This document shows positions 28,302 to 37,474 of a DNA stretch of 64,000 nucleotides, piece by piece. Numbering within the stretch: the stretch's first letter is position 1; every line of letters starts with the position of its first letter. The stretch covers positions 34,373-98,372 of the forward strand of contig JANDLT010000012.1 in NCBI GenBank assembly GCA_024330265.1, read 5' to 3'. A program made the translations under genes and the position numbers. The notes beneath the pieces were generated by a model. That model was not told the origin of the DNA and made no database searches. It worked only from the letters and a program-made list of their open reading frames with translations. The stretch is from Pyrinomonadaceae bacterium MAG19_C2-C3 (GTDB lineage: Bacteria > Acidobacteriota > Blastocatellia > Pyrinomonadales > Pyrinomonadaceae).

Positions 28302-28882
28302 TGATTTATGGATTTATAGAGCGGTGTATTGTCGGATAAAAGCTTCTCGCCATGAGTCTGGTTAAGGGGTTGCGATTTTATTTGAAAACTCTGCGTCTGC
28401 CTTCTGCGTGTCTCTGTGTCCAAAGATTTTTTAACGCAGAGTTCCGCAGAGTTGAAGACGCAGAGACACGCTGAGAGGAAAACCACTTTTGAGATTGCCT
28501 CACTGTTTGTAATTCCTTTATCAAGGCAAGCGGGCATCGTACCACGCGGCGAAAAACGCGGGCAAACGGCTTTCCCCGTGACTTTCTTTATAGCTTGCGC
28601 GGCTGGCAATTCCGATGTGTTCCGCCTTGACACGCTTCGCGGCGGTAACGGAAAATGCGAACTTAAAGTGTAAAGGGTTTTCGGTATGGGCAAACGCTCT
28701 TGTGATGAGCGACGATTATTTAGGAGACGCCCGCGCCCACACGCTTCACAGACAACTCTCCTGATATAAACCGATACGAATACAATGTTCCGATGCGCCG
28801 CCCGTGATAGCGGCGTTTCCCGCACGAAACAATCATCCTCGCGCCCGTAAAGACGATAAGTTGAAGATGAGCGCGCCGGAGG
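28302..28882. other. 581-bp divergent intergenic region
   Basis: It lies between the leftward M16 gene and the rightward outer-membrane gene. It contains the CGCAGAG array at 28385-28475. Right of that I see no gene; a TTGACA at about 28627 has no convincing -10 at 16-18 bp. Both flanking genes must be transcribed from here. Confidence 0.5.
28385..28475. repeat. CGCAGAG array, inverted pair
   Basis: Left arm AACTCTGCGTCTGCCTTCTG..GTGTCTCTG faces the right arm ACGCAGAGTTCCGCAGAGTT..GACGCAGAGACACG around a T-rich loop (GATTTTTTAA). The arms pair imperfectly. It belongs to the same word family as 14871-14974 and 47120-47217. Confidence 0.8.
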
Positions 28883-30928
28883 ATGCGCCGAAAGATTTTA
28901 TTGATGAAGAACGCTCACAAGCGCACCTGCTTTTCGTTGATGCTGTTGCCGTTCTTGGCGGTCGGAGTAAGCACGCCAGCCTCTGCTGTTCAAACCAACA
29001 ATGCGCGCACTAACACCGCTTCCGCCGCCCGCACACTCGGAAAAATCACCGGCATCGTCCGCGACGCACACGGCACGCCGCTCGAAGGCGCGCTGATTTC
29101 CGTTCTCCAAAACGGTTTCCGCTTTGGTCGCGCGGCGAGTCGCGTCGTCGGTGAAACGCGCAGCCGCGCCGACGGCACATTCCTCGTTCGTGCGACACCC
29201 GGAAGCTATGAAGTTCAAGCCCAAGCGGCGGGTTTTGACGGGGCGCAGTTTTCAGATTTGCAAGTTGATTCGACGCAAGACCTGATTGTTAGATTTAATC
29301 TTGAACGGTCGGGAAGCGGACGCACGATGCCGGAGCGTCGCGCTGACCGCGACGATGCGAAGTGGCGCGTGCGTGCGGCGCACGGGCAGCGTTCGATTTT
29401 TCAAATTGATGACGACGGTCAAATCATCGTCACCAATACGGCGAACGTCGGAACGGAAGCGACGGGCGATGTCGTGATGGTTGATGATTCAACGGTGGAA
29501 GATGAGACGACGGAAGCTGAGAAGCGCACGCTTGAAGGTCGCACGCTCGAAGGTCGTGCGAGAGGTGATGTGCGTCGTCCGGCGCGCGGTGTGGTTGAAA
29601 CCTACGTCGCAACTTCGGCTGACGCGCGACGCGCGACTGCACCGGGCATCAACTTTGCGATTGAACTTCCCGGCACGCGGCGCACCGGAATCGCTTTGAG
29701 CGCGCAACATGACCGGGCGAGTTTGTGGTCGCGCATCGAAGCGAGGACGAGTACGCGCGTCAACGGGCGTCATCGCGTGCGCTTTCGGTTCGGTGCAGCG
29801 CAAGCGGGCGCGGCAACCCGACAGAGGGATTTTGCGAACGATGATGTGAGCGAGCAATCGCCGGAAAATCTTAGCGCGCTTACATCCGGGAATGCGTTCG
29901 GGAATAATCTAAACGGCGAAGTTCCGGCAATGCCTTTCGGGGTGTCACGGGACGCGGAGCGCGGGTTATCAACCGTCAATCAAATCTCCGCGCGCGCGAC
30001 GGATGAATGGATTGTGCGCGATGGTATCGTCGTCGTACTCGGCTTGGATTACGCGCAGTTATTCGGCGCGAACGCGAGCGCGTGGCAATTCAGTCCGCGT
30101 CTCGGCGTGCGCTTTGACGCCAACGCGCGCACGCGCATGTATGCCTCTTTGAGTTCCGGCGAAGAAGCCGATGCGCCAAACAGCGGCATCAGTCTGGAAA
30201 ATCAAACTGTGGCGTTCAAAGAACCGGCACGCGCGACGGAGTTTGTCACAGACAAAGACGGAGCGGCACAACTCGCACGCAGCCAGCGTTTAGAGTTCGG
30301 CATCGAGCGCGTGCTTGACGGGCGTTCGAGCATCACGGCGACGGCGTTCTTCGATACGGTTGATAATCGCGGCATCGGCTTGTTCGCGTTGCCTTCCGGT
30401 GCTTTTCGCGGTGACTCAGGCGGGGCGGAGATGGTCGGCATCGTCGAACAGCACGGTGCGGCGCGTGGTGTGCGCGTGATGGTCGCGCGTCGTCTCAACG
30501 ATATGGTGAAAGTCGCCGCCGGATACAGTTTCGGGCAGGGGCAGAGTTTGGATTTAAGCGCGCTTAATGATTTTCAAGACGGCGATGCGGTCGGTGCTTT
30601 TCGCAATGAGATGTTTCAGGTTGCCGCCGCTCAGGTCGAAGCCGACGTGACGGACAGTACAAATGTCCAAGCCGTCGTGCGTTTCTCGCCGCGTGCGACC
30701 GTGTTTGCGATTGACCCGTTCGCGGGCGGTTTGGCGGTCTATGACCCGTCGTTAAGCATTCTCGTGACGCAGGAACTGCCGACGTTTGGTCTGCCCCTAC
30801 GCGCCCGCGCCGTTGTTGACGCGCGCAATCTGTTCCATGTCACGATGTCTGCCGACGACGGCGGAAGTCCCGTGTTTGTCGGTGCGATGCGGCGTTCGGT
30901 GCGTGGCGGTATCGCGGTGCGTTTCTGA
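28883..30928 (+). CDS. outer-membrane protein with carboxypeptidase-regulatory domain and beta-barrel
   Basis: 681 residues. A signal peptide (SLMLLPFLAVGVSTPASA) is followed by a carboxypeptidase-regulatory-like domain (about 52-132: GKITGIVRDAHGTPLEGALI, then FLVRATPGSYEVQAQAAGF). A charged linker follows (135-230), then a long beta-rich part ending RSVRGGIAVRF; a terminal Phe is typical of outer-membrane barrels. It resembles the TonB-receptor-like proteins of Acidobacteriota, but no TonB box or plug domain was seen and it is shorter than the usual ~1000 residues. ATG 28883 directly follows GGAGG, too close, so ATG 28904 is an alternative. A terminator follows. Confidence 0.7.
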   Translation: MRRKILLMKNAHKRTCFSLMLLPFLAVGVSTPASAVQTNNARTNTASAARTLGKITGIVRDAHGTPLEGALISVLQNGFRFGRAASRVVGETRSRADGTFLVRATPGSYEVQAQAAGFDGAQFSDLQVDSTQDLIVRFNLERSGSGRTMPERRADRDDAKWRVRAAHGQRSIFQIDDDGQIIVTNTANVGTEATGDVVMVDDSTVEDETTEAEKRTLEGRTLEGRARGDVRRPARGVVETYVATSADARRATAPGINFAIELPGTRRTGIALSAQHDRASLWSRIEARTSTRVNGRHRVRFRFGAAQAGAATRQRDFANDDVSEQSPENLSALTSGNAFGNNLNGEVPAMPFGVSRDAERGLSTVNQISARATDEWIVRDGIVVVLGLDYAQLFGANASAWQFSPRLGVRFDANARTRMYASLSSGEEADAPNSGISLENQTVAFKEPARATEFVTDKDGAAQLARSQRLEFGIERVLDGRSSITATAFFDTVDNRGIGLFALPSGAFRGDSGGAEMVGIVEQHGAARGVRVMVARRLNDMVKVAAGYSFGQGQSLDLSALNDFQDGDAVGAFRNEMFQVAAAQVEADVTDSTNVQAVVRFSPRATVFAIDPFAGGLAVYDPSLSILVTQELPTFGLPLRARAVVDARNLFHVTMSADDGGSPVFVGAMRRSVRGGIAVRF

Positions 30929-31311
30929 AATTCGGTTGCTGCCGCACTTGAAATCATCGGCGTAAGATATAAAGCGCGCTCGTTCAAATCCTATTGAACG
31001 GGCGCGCTTTCCTTTTTCTCACGTCCTACAAAATCCTGTATTTATTCAAAATGTCGGACGCTTGAAAGTTAAGCCGATGTTAATTCGACGCAGACGAATC
31101 GTACTTTGTGATGCTTCGTGAAGATGCGTTTCCCTTGCGCTCTGCGACAGGTACAGGTTTTAGGTTGAAGGCGAAACTTAGGCTTGATGTGCGGCGTAAG
31201 CTTTGTGAACGAGATGGAACAATGCTTGCTACTTTGTACGGCTTGCCTGTTTTGAAGCTTGTACGATTTTGTTGCCCCCGACGCGAAGCCGCGAAGTGAA
31301 ACGGAAATGGT
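30929..31311. other. 383-bp intergenic region with terminator
   Basis: The terminator is at 30971-31015. The rest (31020-31311) shows only short open frames on both strands without recognisable products, and presumably the promoter of the kinase gene. Confidence 0.5.
30971..31015 (+). terminator. Rho-independent terminator
   Basis: AAAGCGCGCTCGTTCAA (30971-30987) pairs with TTGAACGGGCGCGCTTT (30994-31010), with one mismatch, and is followed by CCTTTTT. It ends the outer-membrane protein gene. Confidence 0.85.
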
Positions 31312-34300
31312 GTGTTGCTGACGACGCGAACATGGATGTTGTTGATTGTCGCCGTGCTGCTTTTGGCGGCGGGCGTCCTCAATTTAACGCAACGCATTCA
31401 GAGCAAGCCGCAGCCAAGCGATGGCGTTGAGTGGCGGCAAGCGGGGGCGCGTCGCGTCGTCGCTCACACGGTCGCGCCCGCGTCGGTCGCGGCGCGTGCT
31501 GGAATCGCGGCGGGCGACCGTCTCGTCGCGGTAAGCCTTACGGACGCTCCGGGAAGTTATGAACAAATCGCGGACGCGCTCGATGTCTTGAAGTACATCG
31601 AAGACGCGGGGGCGGGTGGCACGCTTCACTATCTGATTGAACGCCCGACGAACATGGAAGCGTCGCGGTTCAACTACGCCGATTTGTACGGGCTTGACGC
31701 TCTGCCGTCCACCTTGCCGCGTGATGTTTATCTTCATCTGATAGGGCTTGTGTATCTGTTCGTCGGCTTTTACGTTTTGTTCAAACAGGGCGGACGCGCG
31801 CCTTATACCCGGCACTTCGCGGGGATGTGTCTCGCGGCGTTCGTGTTTCACTTCTTTAAGCCGCTGGGTTCTTATGAAGATTTGGACGCGGCAATCGCCA
31901 TTCTCGATTCCGCCGCGTTCGTTCTGTTCGCGCCGCTGTTTCTACATTTCTGCTTGATTTATCCGGTGCGCCGTCACCTGTTTGCGACGATAAGCGGCAA
32001 GGCTTTCTTATCAAGACAAAACCTGTTCACCGTCGGGCTATACGCTCCGGCTCTGATACTCATCGCTTTGACGACGCTTGCGATGCTGATGCCGGGCGGG
32101 ACGCCGCTCGACGCATGGCTGACGGCTGAATTTGTCGGCAGCCTTTACCGCGCCGCGTTTCTCCATTTCGTCTTCGCCCTCATCAGTGGTTCGGGCATTC
32201 TCATTTATCGTTTCTTCCGTAGCGGCAACGCCGTCATACGCCAACAGTTGAAGTGGGTCGTGTGGGGTTCAGTCCTCGCCGTGCTGCCGTTCACGCTGCT
32301 TTACGCGGTCGGGTATCTGACCGGCGCGGCGGCGAACATGACGACGTTCGCGGGGGCGAATCGTTTGACTGACATCGCGGTTCTGCCGCTCGTGCTGATT
32401 CCTTTGACGTTCGGAAACTCGGTCGTCCGTTATCGCTTGATGGATGTGGATGTCGTGGTGCGCCGCGCCGCCGTTTATGCTTTGACGACATTGACGATTG
32501 CCGTGATGATTGGCACGGTCGTTTATGTCGCCGGACTTTACGCCCTTCGGGGCGACGGTGCGACGGCGTTGTTCGTCGCACCGACTTTTAATTCCCTGCG
32601 CGTCATCATCGCCATCCTTGCGATGGCGGCAATCGTGATGACCGCCGCCCCGCTCAAGAATTTCTTACAAGAGCGCACCAATCGTTTGTTCTACGGCGAA
32701 CGCTACGACTTGCGAAACGGGCTGTTGGATTTCGGGCGCACGCTCTCCGCGACGACCGCCCTCGACCCGCTCTTGGACGCTCTCATCGCGCGCCTTCAAC
32801 AAGTCTTAAACGTCGAACGCATCGCCATCTTTATCGAGGATTCACGCTCGCCGGGACGCTACATCACGGCGCGCACGCTTCGATTGTCGCGCGAACTCAT
32901 CGTGCCGCCCGACTTTCAAGAGATGATTGCGCGCCGCGCCGGAAGCGACGGCATCGTGCGCGCAGACGATTTGGAACTCGCGCCGGAAACGAAGATGAAC
33001 GATGCGATGCCCGCGAGTTTCGTGCGGCGTGCGCTTCATTATTATGTGCCGTGCGTCGTGCGCGGGCGAATGGTCGCGGTCATCGGTCTCGGACGCTCGG
33101 CGGAAGGTGCTTTGTTGTCGTCGGAAGATTTGGAAATCCTTCGCACGGTGTCGGGTTATGTCGCGGTGGCGATTGAAAACAGTTTGCTGTATCAAGAGCA
33201 ACGCACGCGCGCCGCCGAACTCGAACAACTCAAAGAGTTCAACGAATCCATCATCGAATCCATTAACGTCGGACTCGTCGCGGTTGATTTGCAAGGACGC
33301 ATCACGCGCTGCAATTCCGCTCTCGAAGAGATGCTCGGTATCGAGCGCGACGCGGCACTCAATCGTTCAATCGAAGATTTATTCGCTCCCGATTTTGCCG
33401 ACACCCTGCATAACCTGCTTAACAAATCCGGCTGGCAGATAGACCAACCGCGCTCGCTTTATAAAATCCACACCGCGACTTGTGACAATCGCCCGCTCGT
33501 CGTCAATCTCGGCATCGCCCCGCTCAAAAAGGAAGCCCACGACGGCACACACGAAGACGACGGACAGCACGAAGCGATGAACAAGAGGCTGGATGCGGTT
33601 GCGTCAAACGCCTTAACATCGGGTGCGCTCGTGGTGATTGAAGATGTGACCGAACGCGCACGCCTCGAAGAACAACTTCAACAGCGCGAGAAGCTTTCAA
33701 GCATTGGACTCCTTGCGGCGGGCGTCGCACATGAAATCAACACGCCGCTGACCGGAGTTTCCAGCTATACGCAAATGCTTTTGGGGATGCTTCCCGAAAC
33801 CGACCCGAAGCACGCCCTGTTAGGAAAAGTTCAACGCCAGACGGACCGCGCCGCGCGCATCGTCGGCAATCTGCTCAACTTTTCGCGCACCGGCGTCGGC
33901 GTCGAATTTACCGCGACCGACATCAACCGCGTGCTTGACGAAACCATGCAACTCTTAGAACCACAATTGCGCGGCGCGAACATCGAAGTCAAACGCGATT
34001 ACGCGACCACGCTTCCGACCGCGTTTGCCGATGCGAGCAAGCTTCAACAAATCTTCACCAACCTCGTCCTAAACGCCCGCGACGCGATTATCGAAAGCGG
34101 CACGATAACCTTACGCACACGCGCCGACGATGACGACGAACGCCTTATCGTCGAAGTCACAGACACGGGTTCGGGCATCACTTCCGAAAACTTAAATCGC
34201 ATCTTCGACCCGTTCTTTACCACCAAAGGCGTCGGGCGCGGCACGGGTTTGGGACTCGCCGTCACCTACGGCATCGTCCAAGAACACTCCGGCACAATCG

Positions 34301-34413
34301 CCGTCGAAAGCACGCCCGAAACCCCGTCTTCCGCCGCGCACGGCACGACTTTCCGCATCACACTTCCGACCGCCGCCGCGCGCCGCAGCAAACTTCAAAT
34401 AGCAAGCGACTAA
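31312..34413 (+). CDS. membrane sensor histidine kinase (PDZ-like, 7-8 TM, GAF, PAS)
   Basis: 1033 residues. Order: one membrane segment (8-25), an extracytoplasmic PDZ-like region (about 40-120, APASVAARAGIAAGDRLVAVS), about seven more segments (140-430), a GAF-type domain (470-625), a PAS (630-690 plus an insert), HisKA with His807 in GVAHEINTPLTG, and HATPase (NLVLNARDAI, DTGSGI, GRGTGLGLAV). The NtrB-like HisKA and the NtrC-type regulator 98 bp downstream indicate a cognate pair. The start is GTG 31312, with no strong ribosome site; TTG 31315 and ATG 31336 are alternatives. Confidence 0.88.
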   Translation: MLLTTRTWMLLIVAVLLLAAGVLNLTQRIQSKPQPSDGVEWRQAGARRVVAHTVAPASVAARAGIAAGDRLVAVSLTDAPGSYEQIADALDVLKYIEDAGAGGTLHYLIERPTNMEASRFNYADLYGLDALPSTLPRDVYLHLIGLVYLFVGFYVLFKQGGRAPYTRHFAGMCLAAFVFHFFKPLGSYEDLDAAIAILDSAAFVLFAPLFLHFCLIYPVRRHLFATISGKAFLSRQNLFTVGLYAPALILIALTTLAMLMPGGTPLDAWLTAEFVGSLYRAAFLHFVFALISGSGILIYRFFRSGNAVIRQQLKWVVWGSVLAVLPFTLLYAVGYLTGAAANMTTFAGANRLTDIAVLPLVLIPLTFGNSVVRYRLMDVDVVVRRAAVYALTTLTIAVMIGTVVYVAGLYALRGDGATALFVAPTFNSLRVIIAILAMAAIVMTAAPLKNFLQERTNRLFYGERYDLRNGLLDFGRTLSATTALDPLLDALIARLQQVLNVERIAIFIEDSRSPGRYITARTLRLSRELIVPPDFQEMIARRAGSDGIVRADDLELAPETKMNDAMPASFVRRALHYYVPCVVRGRMVAVIGLGRSAEGALLSSEDLEILRTVSGYVAVAIENSLLYQEQRTRAAELEQLKEFNESIIESINVGLVAVDLQGRITRCNSALEEMLGIERDAALNRSIEDLFAPDFADTLHNLLNKSGWQIDQPRSLYKIHTATCDNRPLVVNLGIAPLKKEAHDGTHEDDGQHEAMNKRLDAVASNALTSGALVVIEDVTERARLEEQLQQREKLSSIGLLAAGVAHEINTPLTGVSSYTQMLLGMLPETDPKHALLGKVQRQTDRAARIVGNLLNFSRTGVGVEFTATDINRVLDETMQLLEPQLRGANIEVKRDYATTLPTAFADASKLQQIFTNLVLNARDAIIESGTITLRTRADDDDERLIVEVTDTGSGITSENLNRIFDPFFTTKGVGRGTGLGLAVTYGIVQEHSGTIAVESTPETPSSAAHGTTFRITLPTAAARRSKLQIASD

Positions 34414-34416
34414 GGG

Positions 34417-34504
34417 TAATGATGAGCGATGAATGATGAGTGATGAGTTTCGGGCAACTTGCTTTAGCCACTGTTCATCAATCATCATTCATCGCTCATC
34501 ATTA
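34417..34504. repeat. GATGAGT/GATGAAT heptamer array, inverted pair (30-bp arms)
   Basis: Between kinase and regulator. 34417-34446 (TAATGATGAGCGATGAATGA...) and 34475-34504 are inverted copies matching at 29 of 30 positions, with a 28-bp loop. It begins four bases after the kinase stop and ends eight bases before the regulator ATG, so any hairpin would form in the joint mRNA. Confidence 0.9.
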
Positions 34505-34511
34505 AACTATT

Positions 34512-35903
34512 ATGGCTAAAAAAGGTTCTGTACTCGTCGTTGATGACGAGGAAATCATGCGCGACGTTTTGGAGACGTTGCTTTCCGGCGCGGGCTACCG
34601 CGTTGACCTCGCGCGCACAGGCGAGGAAGGTATCGAAGCTTACACGCGCCGCCCTTACGACGTGGTGTTGCTCGATGTTTCGATGCCCGGCATGGGCGGG
34701 CTTTCGGCGTTGGGCGAGATACTAAAGCATGACGCCGAAGCGGTCGTCGTGATGATTACGGCTTACGCGACTTTCGATACGGCTGTTTCGGCGTGGGAGC
34801 GCGGAGCGTTCGGCTGCATACGCAAACCGTTTAGCAATGAACAGGTTTTAAGCACCATCGCGGCGGGGATTTCAAGGCGGCGCAAAGATGAAGAACGCCT
34901 TGTCTTGCGGCGCGCGATGCGTTCGAGCGTCAATCGTGAAGGCATCATCGGGCGCAGCGAGAACATGCAAAGCATCTTCGCCCTTGTTGACCAAGTTGCG
35001 CCCGCGCGCTCGACCGTGTTGATAACGGGCGAATCTGGAACGGGCAAGGAACTCATCGCCCGCGCGATTCACGAAGGCAGCCCGCGCAATCAAAAGCCGT
35101 TCGTCACCGTCAACTCGTCGAACATTCCGAGCGAACTTTTAGAGAGCGAACTTTTCGGACACACGCGCGGAGCGTTCACCGGAGCGGTCGCGGCGAAGAA
35201 AGGTTTGTTTGATGTCGCCGACGGCGGTTCAATCTTCCTTGATGAAATCGGCGAACTGCCGTTTGAAACCCAAGCCCGTCTGCTTCGCGTGATACAGGAA
35301 CGCGAGTTCACGCCGCTTGGCGACACCACGCCGCACAAGGTTGATGTGCGAATCATCGCCGCGACGAATCGTGATTTGCGCGAAGCCGTCAGACAAAATC
35401 AGTTCCGCGAAGATTTGTATTATCGCCTCGCCGTCATCTCGATTGAACTGCCGCCCTTGCGCGAACGTCGTCAAGACATACTCGCCCTCGCACAGCATTT
35501 CATACGCAAGTACAACGCGGAAAACAATCGACACATCAGCGAACAGATTAACGCCGAAACCCTCGCCCTTCTCGAAGCCTACCCGTTTCCCGGCAACGTC
35601 CGCGAGTTAGAGAACGTGATTGAGCGCGCCGTCGTCATCGCACCCGGCGACGAAATTCAAGCCGCACACCTTCCCGCCGACATCATCAATCCGAACGCGC
35701 GGCGCACGATGAGCGACGCGGCAAACACGGGGATGGACATCACGCGCGGCATCAACTTTTACGACGAAGTGCGCCGCTTCGAGATTGACATCATCCGTCA
35801 AGCCCTCGCCTACACCAACAATCATCAATCGCGCGCCGCCCGGCTCATAGGCATGAACGCGACGACGCTCAACTCGAAGATTAAAAGTTATAATATCTCT
35901 TGA
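34512..35903 (+). CDS. sigma-54-dependent response regulator, NtrC family
   Basis: 463 residues. The receiver has phospho-acceptor Asp55 (VVLLDVSMPG). The AAA+ domain has Walker A GESGTGKE (173-180), the sigma-54 contact loop GAFTGA, Walker B IFLDEIGELP and an R-finger region. A Fis-type HTH closes the chain (RQALAYTNNHQSRAARLIGM, NATTLNSKIKSYNI). It should activate sigma-54 promoters when phosphorylated, most likely by the kinase encoded just upstream. Targets are unknown; no -24/-12 promoter was identified in the window. Confidence 0.95.
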   Translation: MAKKGSVLVVDDEEIMRDVLETLLSGAGYRVDLARTGEEGIEAYTRRPYDVVLLDVSMPGMGGLSALGEILKHDAEAVVVMITAYATFDTAVSAWERGAFGCIRKPFSNEQVLSTIAAGISRRRKDEERLVLRRAMRSSVNREGIIGRSENMQSIFALVDQVAPARSTVLITGESGTGKELIARAIHEGSPRNQKPFVTVNSSNIPSELLESELFGHTRGAFTGAVAAKKGLFDVADGGSIFLDEIGELPFETQARLLRVIQEREFTPLGDTTPHKVDVRIIAATNRDLREAVRQNQFREDLYYRLAVISIELPPLRERRQDILALAQHFIRKYNAENNRHISEQINAETLALLEAYPFPGNVRELENVIERAVVIAPGDEIQAAHLPADIINPNARRTMSDAANTGMDITRGINFYDEVRRFEIDIIRQALAYTNNHQSRAARLIGMNATTLNSKIKSYNIS

Positions 35904-36050
35904 GAAGCCAGAAGTCAGGAGCCAGAAGTCAGAATAAAAACCGTATGCTCAAGGTTCAAAGTTTAATGTTCAAAGTCAGGCATCGAGCTGAACATTGAAC
36001 TGTATTTCTATCTTCATTCTGGCTACTGACTTCTGACTACTGACTACTGC
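35904..36050. repeat. nested heptamer arrays: GTCAGAA outside, GTTCAAA inside
   Basis: The outer left arm GAAGCCAGAAGTCAGGAGCC.. (35904-35935) faces TTCTGGCTACTGACTTCTGA.. (36016-36050). Inside, GTTTAATGTTCA (about 35960) pairs with TGAACATTGAAC (35989-36000) with one mismatch. Two different heptamer words are thus nested in one palindrome, starting right after the regulator stop and ending five bases before the next ATG. Confidence 0.8.
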
Positions 36051-36054
36051 TTTT

Positions 36055-37017
36055 ATGCCCCACATCGTTTTTCTTGACCAAGCTACGGTTCAAAGCGAAT
36101 TGCCCGCGTTTAGTTTCCCGCATAATTTTCATGGTTATGATGAGACGAGCGCGGCGGAAGTCGTGCGGCGTTTGAAGGACGCGACGATTGCGATTACGAA
36201 TAAGGTCGTGCTTGGTGCAAAAGAGTTTGCACAGTTGCCCGCGCTTAAATTCGTCGCACTCGCGGCAACCGGCTACAACAACATTGACACCCGTGCGGCG
36301 CGTGAACACGGTGTGAAAGTTGCCAATGTGCCGGACTATGCAAGCGATTCCGTTCCCGAACAAGTGATGATGATGGCTCTCGCGTTGCGCCGTAATTTGT
36401 TGAGCTATCGCCAGAGTGTGCGCGACGGGGCGTGGGAGCGCAGTCCGCATTTCTGTGTGCTTGATTATCCGATTTTAGATGTTAAAGGTTCGACATTCGG
36501 CATCATCGGCTTCGGAGCGTTGGGGCAGGCAACCGCGCGTCTGGCGCAAGGCTTCGGGGCAAACGTGCTGGTCGCGGAGCGGCGCGGGGCAAAGAGTGTA
36601 CGCGCGGGGCGCACGTCGTTTGAGCGAGTTTTAAGTGAGAGCGATACCTTGAGTCTGCATTGTCCTTTGACCGCCGAGACGCGCGGACTGATTGGTGCGG
36701 CGGAGTTAAACACAATGAAGCCGACGGCGGTTCTGATTAACTGTGCGCGCGGTGGCATCGTGGATGAAGCGGCGTTAGTCGAAGCCTTGCAAGCGAAGCG
36801 CATCATGGGGGCGGGCGTTGATGTGCTATCACGCGAACCGCCGCGACGTGAGAACAGAGCGAACCCATTGCTTGAAGTCGAACTACCAAACTTAATTGTC
36901 ACGCCGCACAACGCATGGGCAAGCGAGAGCGCGACGCAAAAATTAGCACAAGGCATCGTCGCCAATATCGAAGCCTTCGTCGCGGGAAAACCGCAGAACT
37001 TAGTGGATAGTGGATAG
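36055..37017 (+). CDS. D-2-hydroxyacid dehydrogenase
   Basis: 320 residues of the D-isomer-specific 2-hydroxyacid dehydrogenase family. NAD-binding GFGALGQATARLAQGFG, then the substrate Arg in INCARGGIVDEAAL, the Glu of the relay in DVLSREPP and the catalytic His in TPHNAWAS. N-terminal LAATGYNNID is typical of glycerate/hydroxypyruvate-type members, so a glycerate dehydrogenase-like activity is likely but not proven. The last residues LVDSG and the TAG stop come from the GTGGATA array. Confidence 0.88.
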   Translation: MPHIVFLDQATVQSELPAFSFPHNFHGYDETSAAEVVRRLKDATIAITNKVVLGAKEFAQLPALKFVALAATGYNNIDTRAAREHGVKVANVPDYASDSVPEQVMMMALALRRNLLSYRQSVRDGAWERSPHFCVLDYPILDVKGSTFGIIGFGALGQATARLAQGFGANVLVAERRGAKSVRAGRTSFERVLSESDTLSLHCPLTAETRGLIGAAELNTMKPTAVLINCARGGIVDEAALVEALQAKRIMGAGVDVLSREPPRRENRANPLLEVELPNLIVTPHNAWASESATQKLAQGIVANIEAFVAGKPQNLVDSG

Positions 37018-37068
37018 TGAAGAAGGATGTCTTTAACTATCCACTATCCACTATCCGTTATCCACTAA
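37000..37068. repeat. GTGGATA heptamer array, inverted pair
   Basis: TTAGTGGATAGTGGATAGT (37000-37018) faces ACTATCCACTATCCACTATC plus CGTTATCCACTAA (37036-37068). The two convergent genes on either side both end inside the array: TAG at 37015-37017 on the plus strand and TAG at 37053-37051 on the minus strand. Confidence 0.88.
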
Positions 37069-37401
37069 CTCTTCCGGGTGGTCGGAGGTATAGAGGCGCA
37101 AGATTTCTTGTCCCTGACGTGAACGCGGGTCAATGGTGCGAAGGTGTTTGCGTCCTTGCATTTCCCAGAGGGCGGTGACTTGACCGTCTTTTTCGACGGC
37201 GTGATAAGAAATTTCTTCCGTGCTTTCTTCGGCGGGCGGTGCGGTTTGGGATTCGGTGCTTGTATCGGTGTCCGATGCGGCTTGGGCTTCGGGCGCGTCG
37301 GCGGTCGTCGTTTCGGGTGTGTCGGCGGTTGTTTCTTCGTTTGTGGTTTCGGTTGTCGTGGTCGCGTCTTCGGCGACGATGTTCGCTTCGTTCTCTGACA
37401 T
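37051..37401 (-). CDS. acidic Thr/Glu-rich protein of unknown function
   Basis: 116 residues from ATG 37401 (MSENEANIVAEDATTTTETT). The first 65 residues are low-complexity Glu/Thr/Ala and probably disordered. The C-terminal 50 are folded-looking (ISYHAVEKDGQVTALWEMQG, RKHLRTIDPRSRQGQEILRLY). The frame is open further upstream but into the protease gene region. The last residues ELVDNG plus stop are encoded by the heptamer array. Unrecognised. Confidence 0.6.
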   Translation of the reverse strand: MSENEANIVAEDATTTTETTNEETTADTPETTTADAPEAQAASDTDTSTESQTAPPAEESTEEISYHAVEKDGQVTALWEMQGRKHLRTIDPRSRQGQEILRLYTSDHPEELVDNG

Positions 37402-37474
37402 GATTTGAAAAGTGTCCTTAAAAGTTTTGTATTGTGTGGTGGTTGAAATTGTGGCACACGCCGTTTCGACGTGT

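Noticed and set aside
28416..28673. 85-residue frame in the region left of the outer-membrane gene
   Set aside because: It starts inside the CGCAGAG array and shows no protein-like pattern.
31080..31397. Open frames on both strands upstream of the membrane kinase
   Set aside because: They have no ribosome sites, no recognisable product and a composition like random frames of this GC content.
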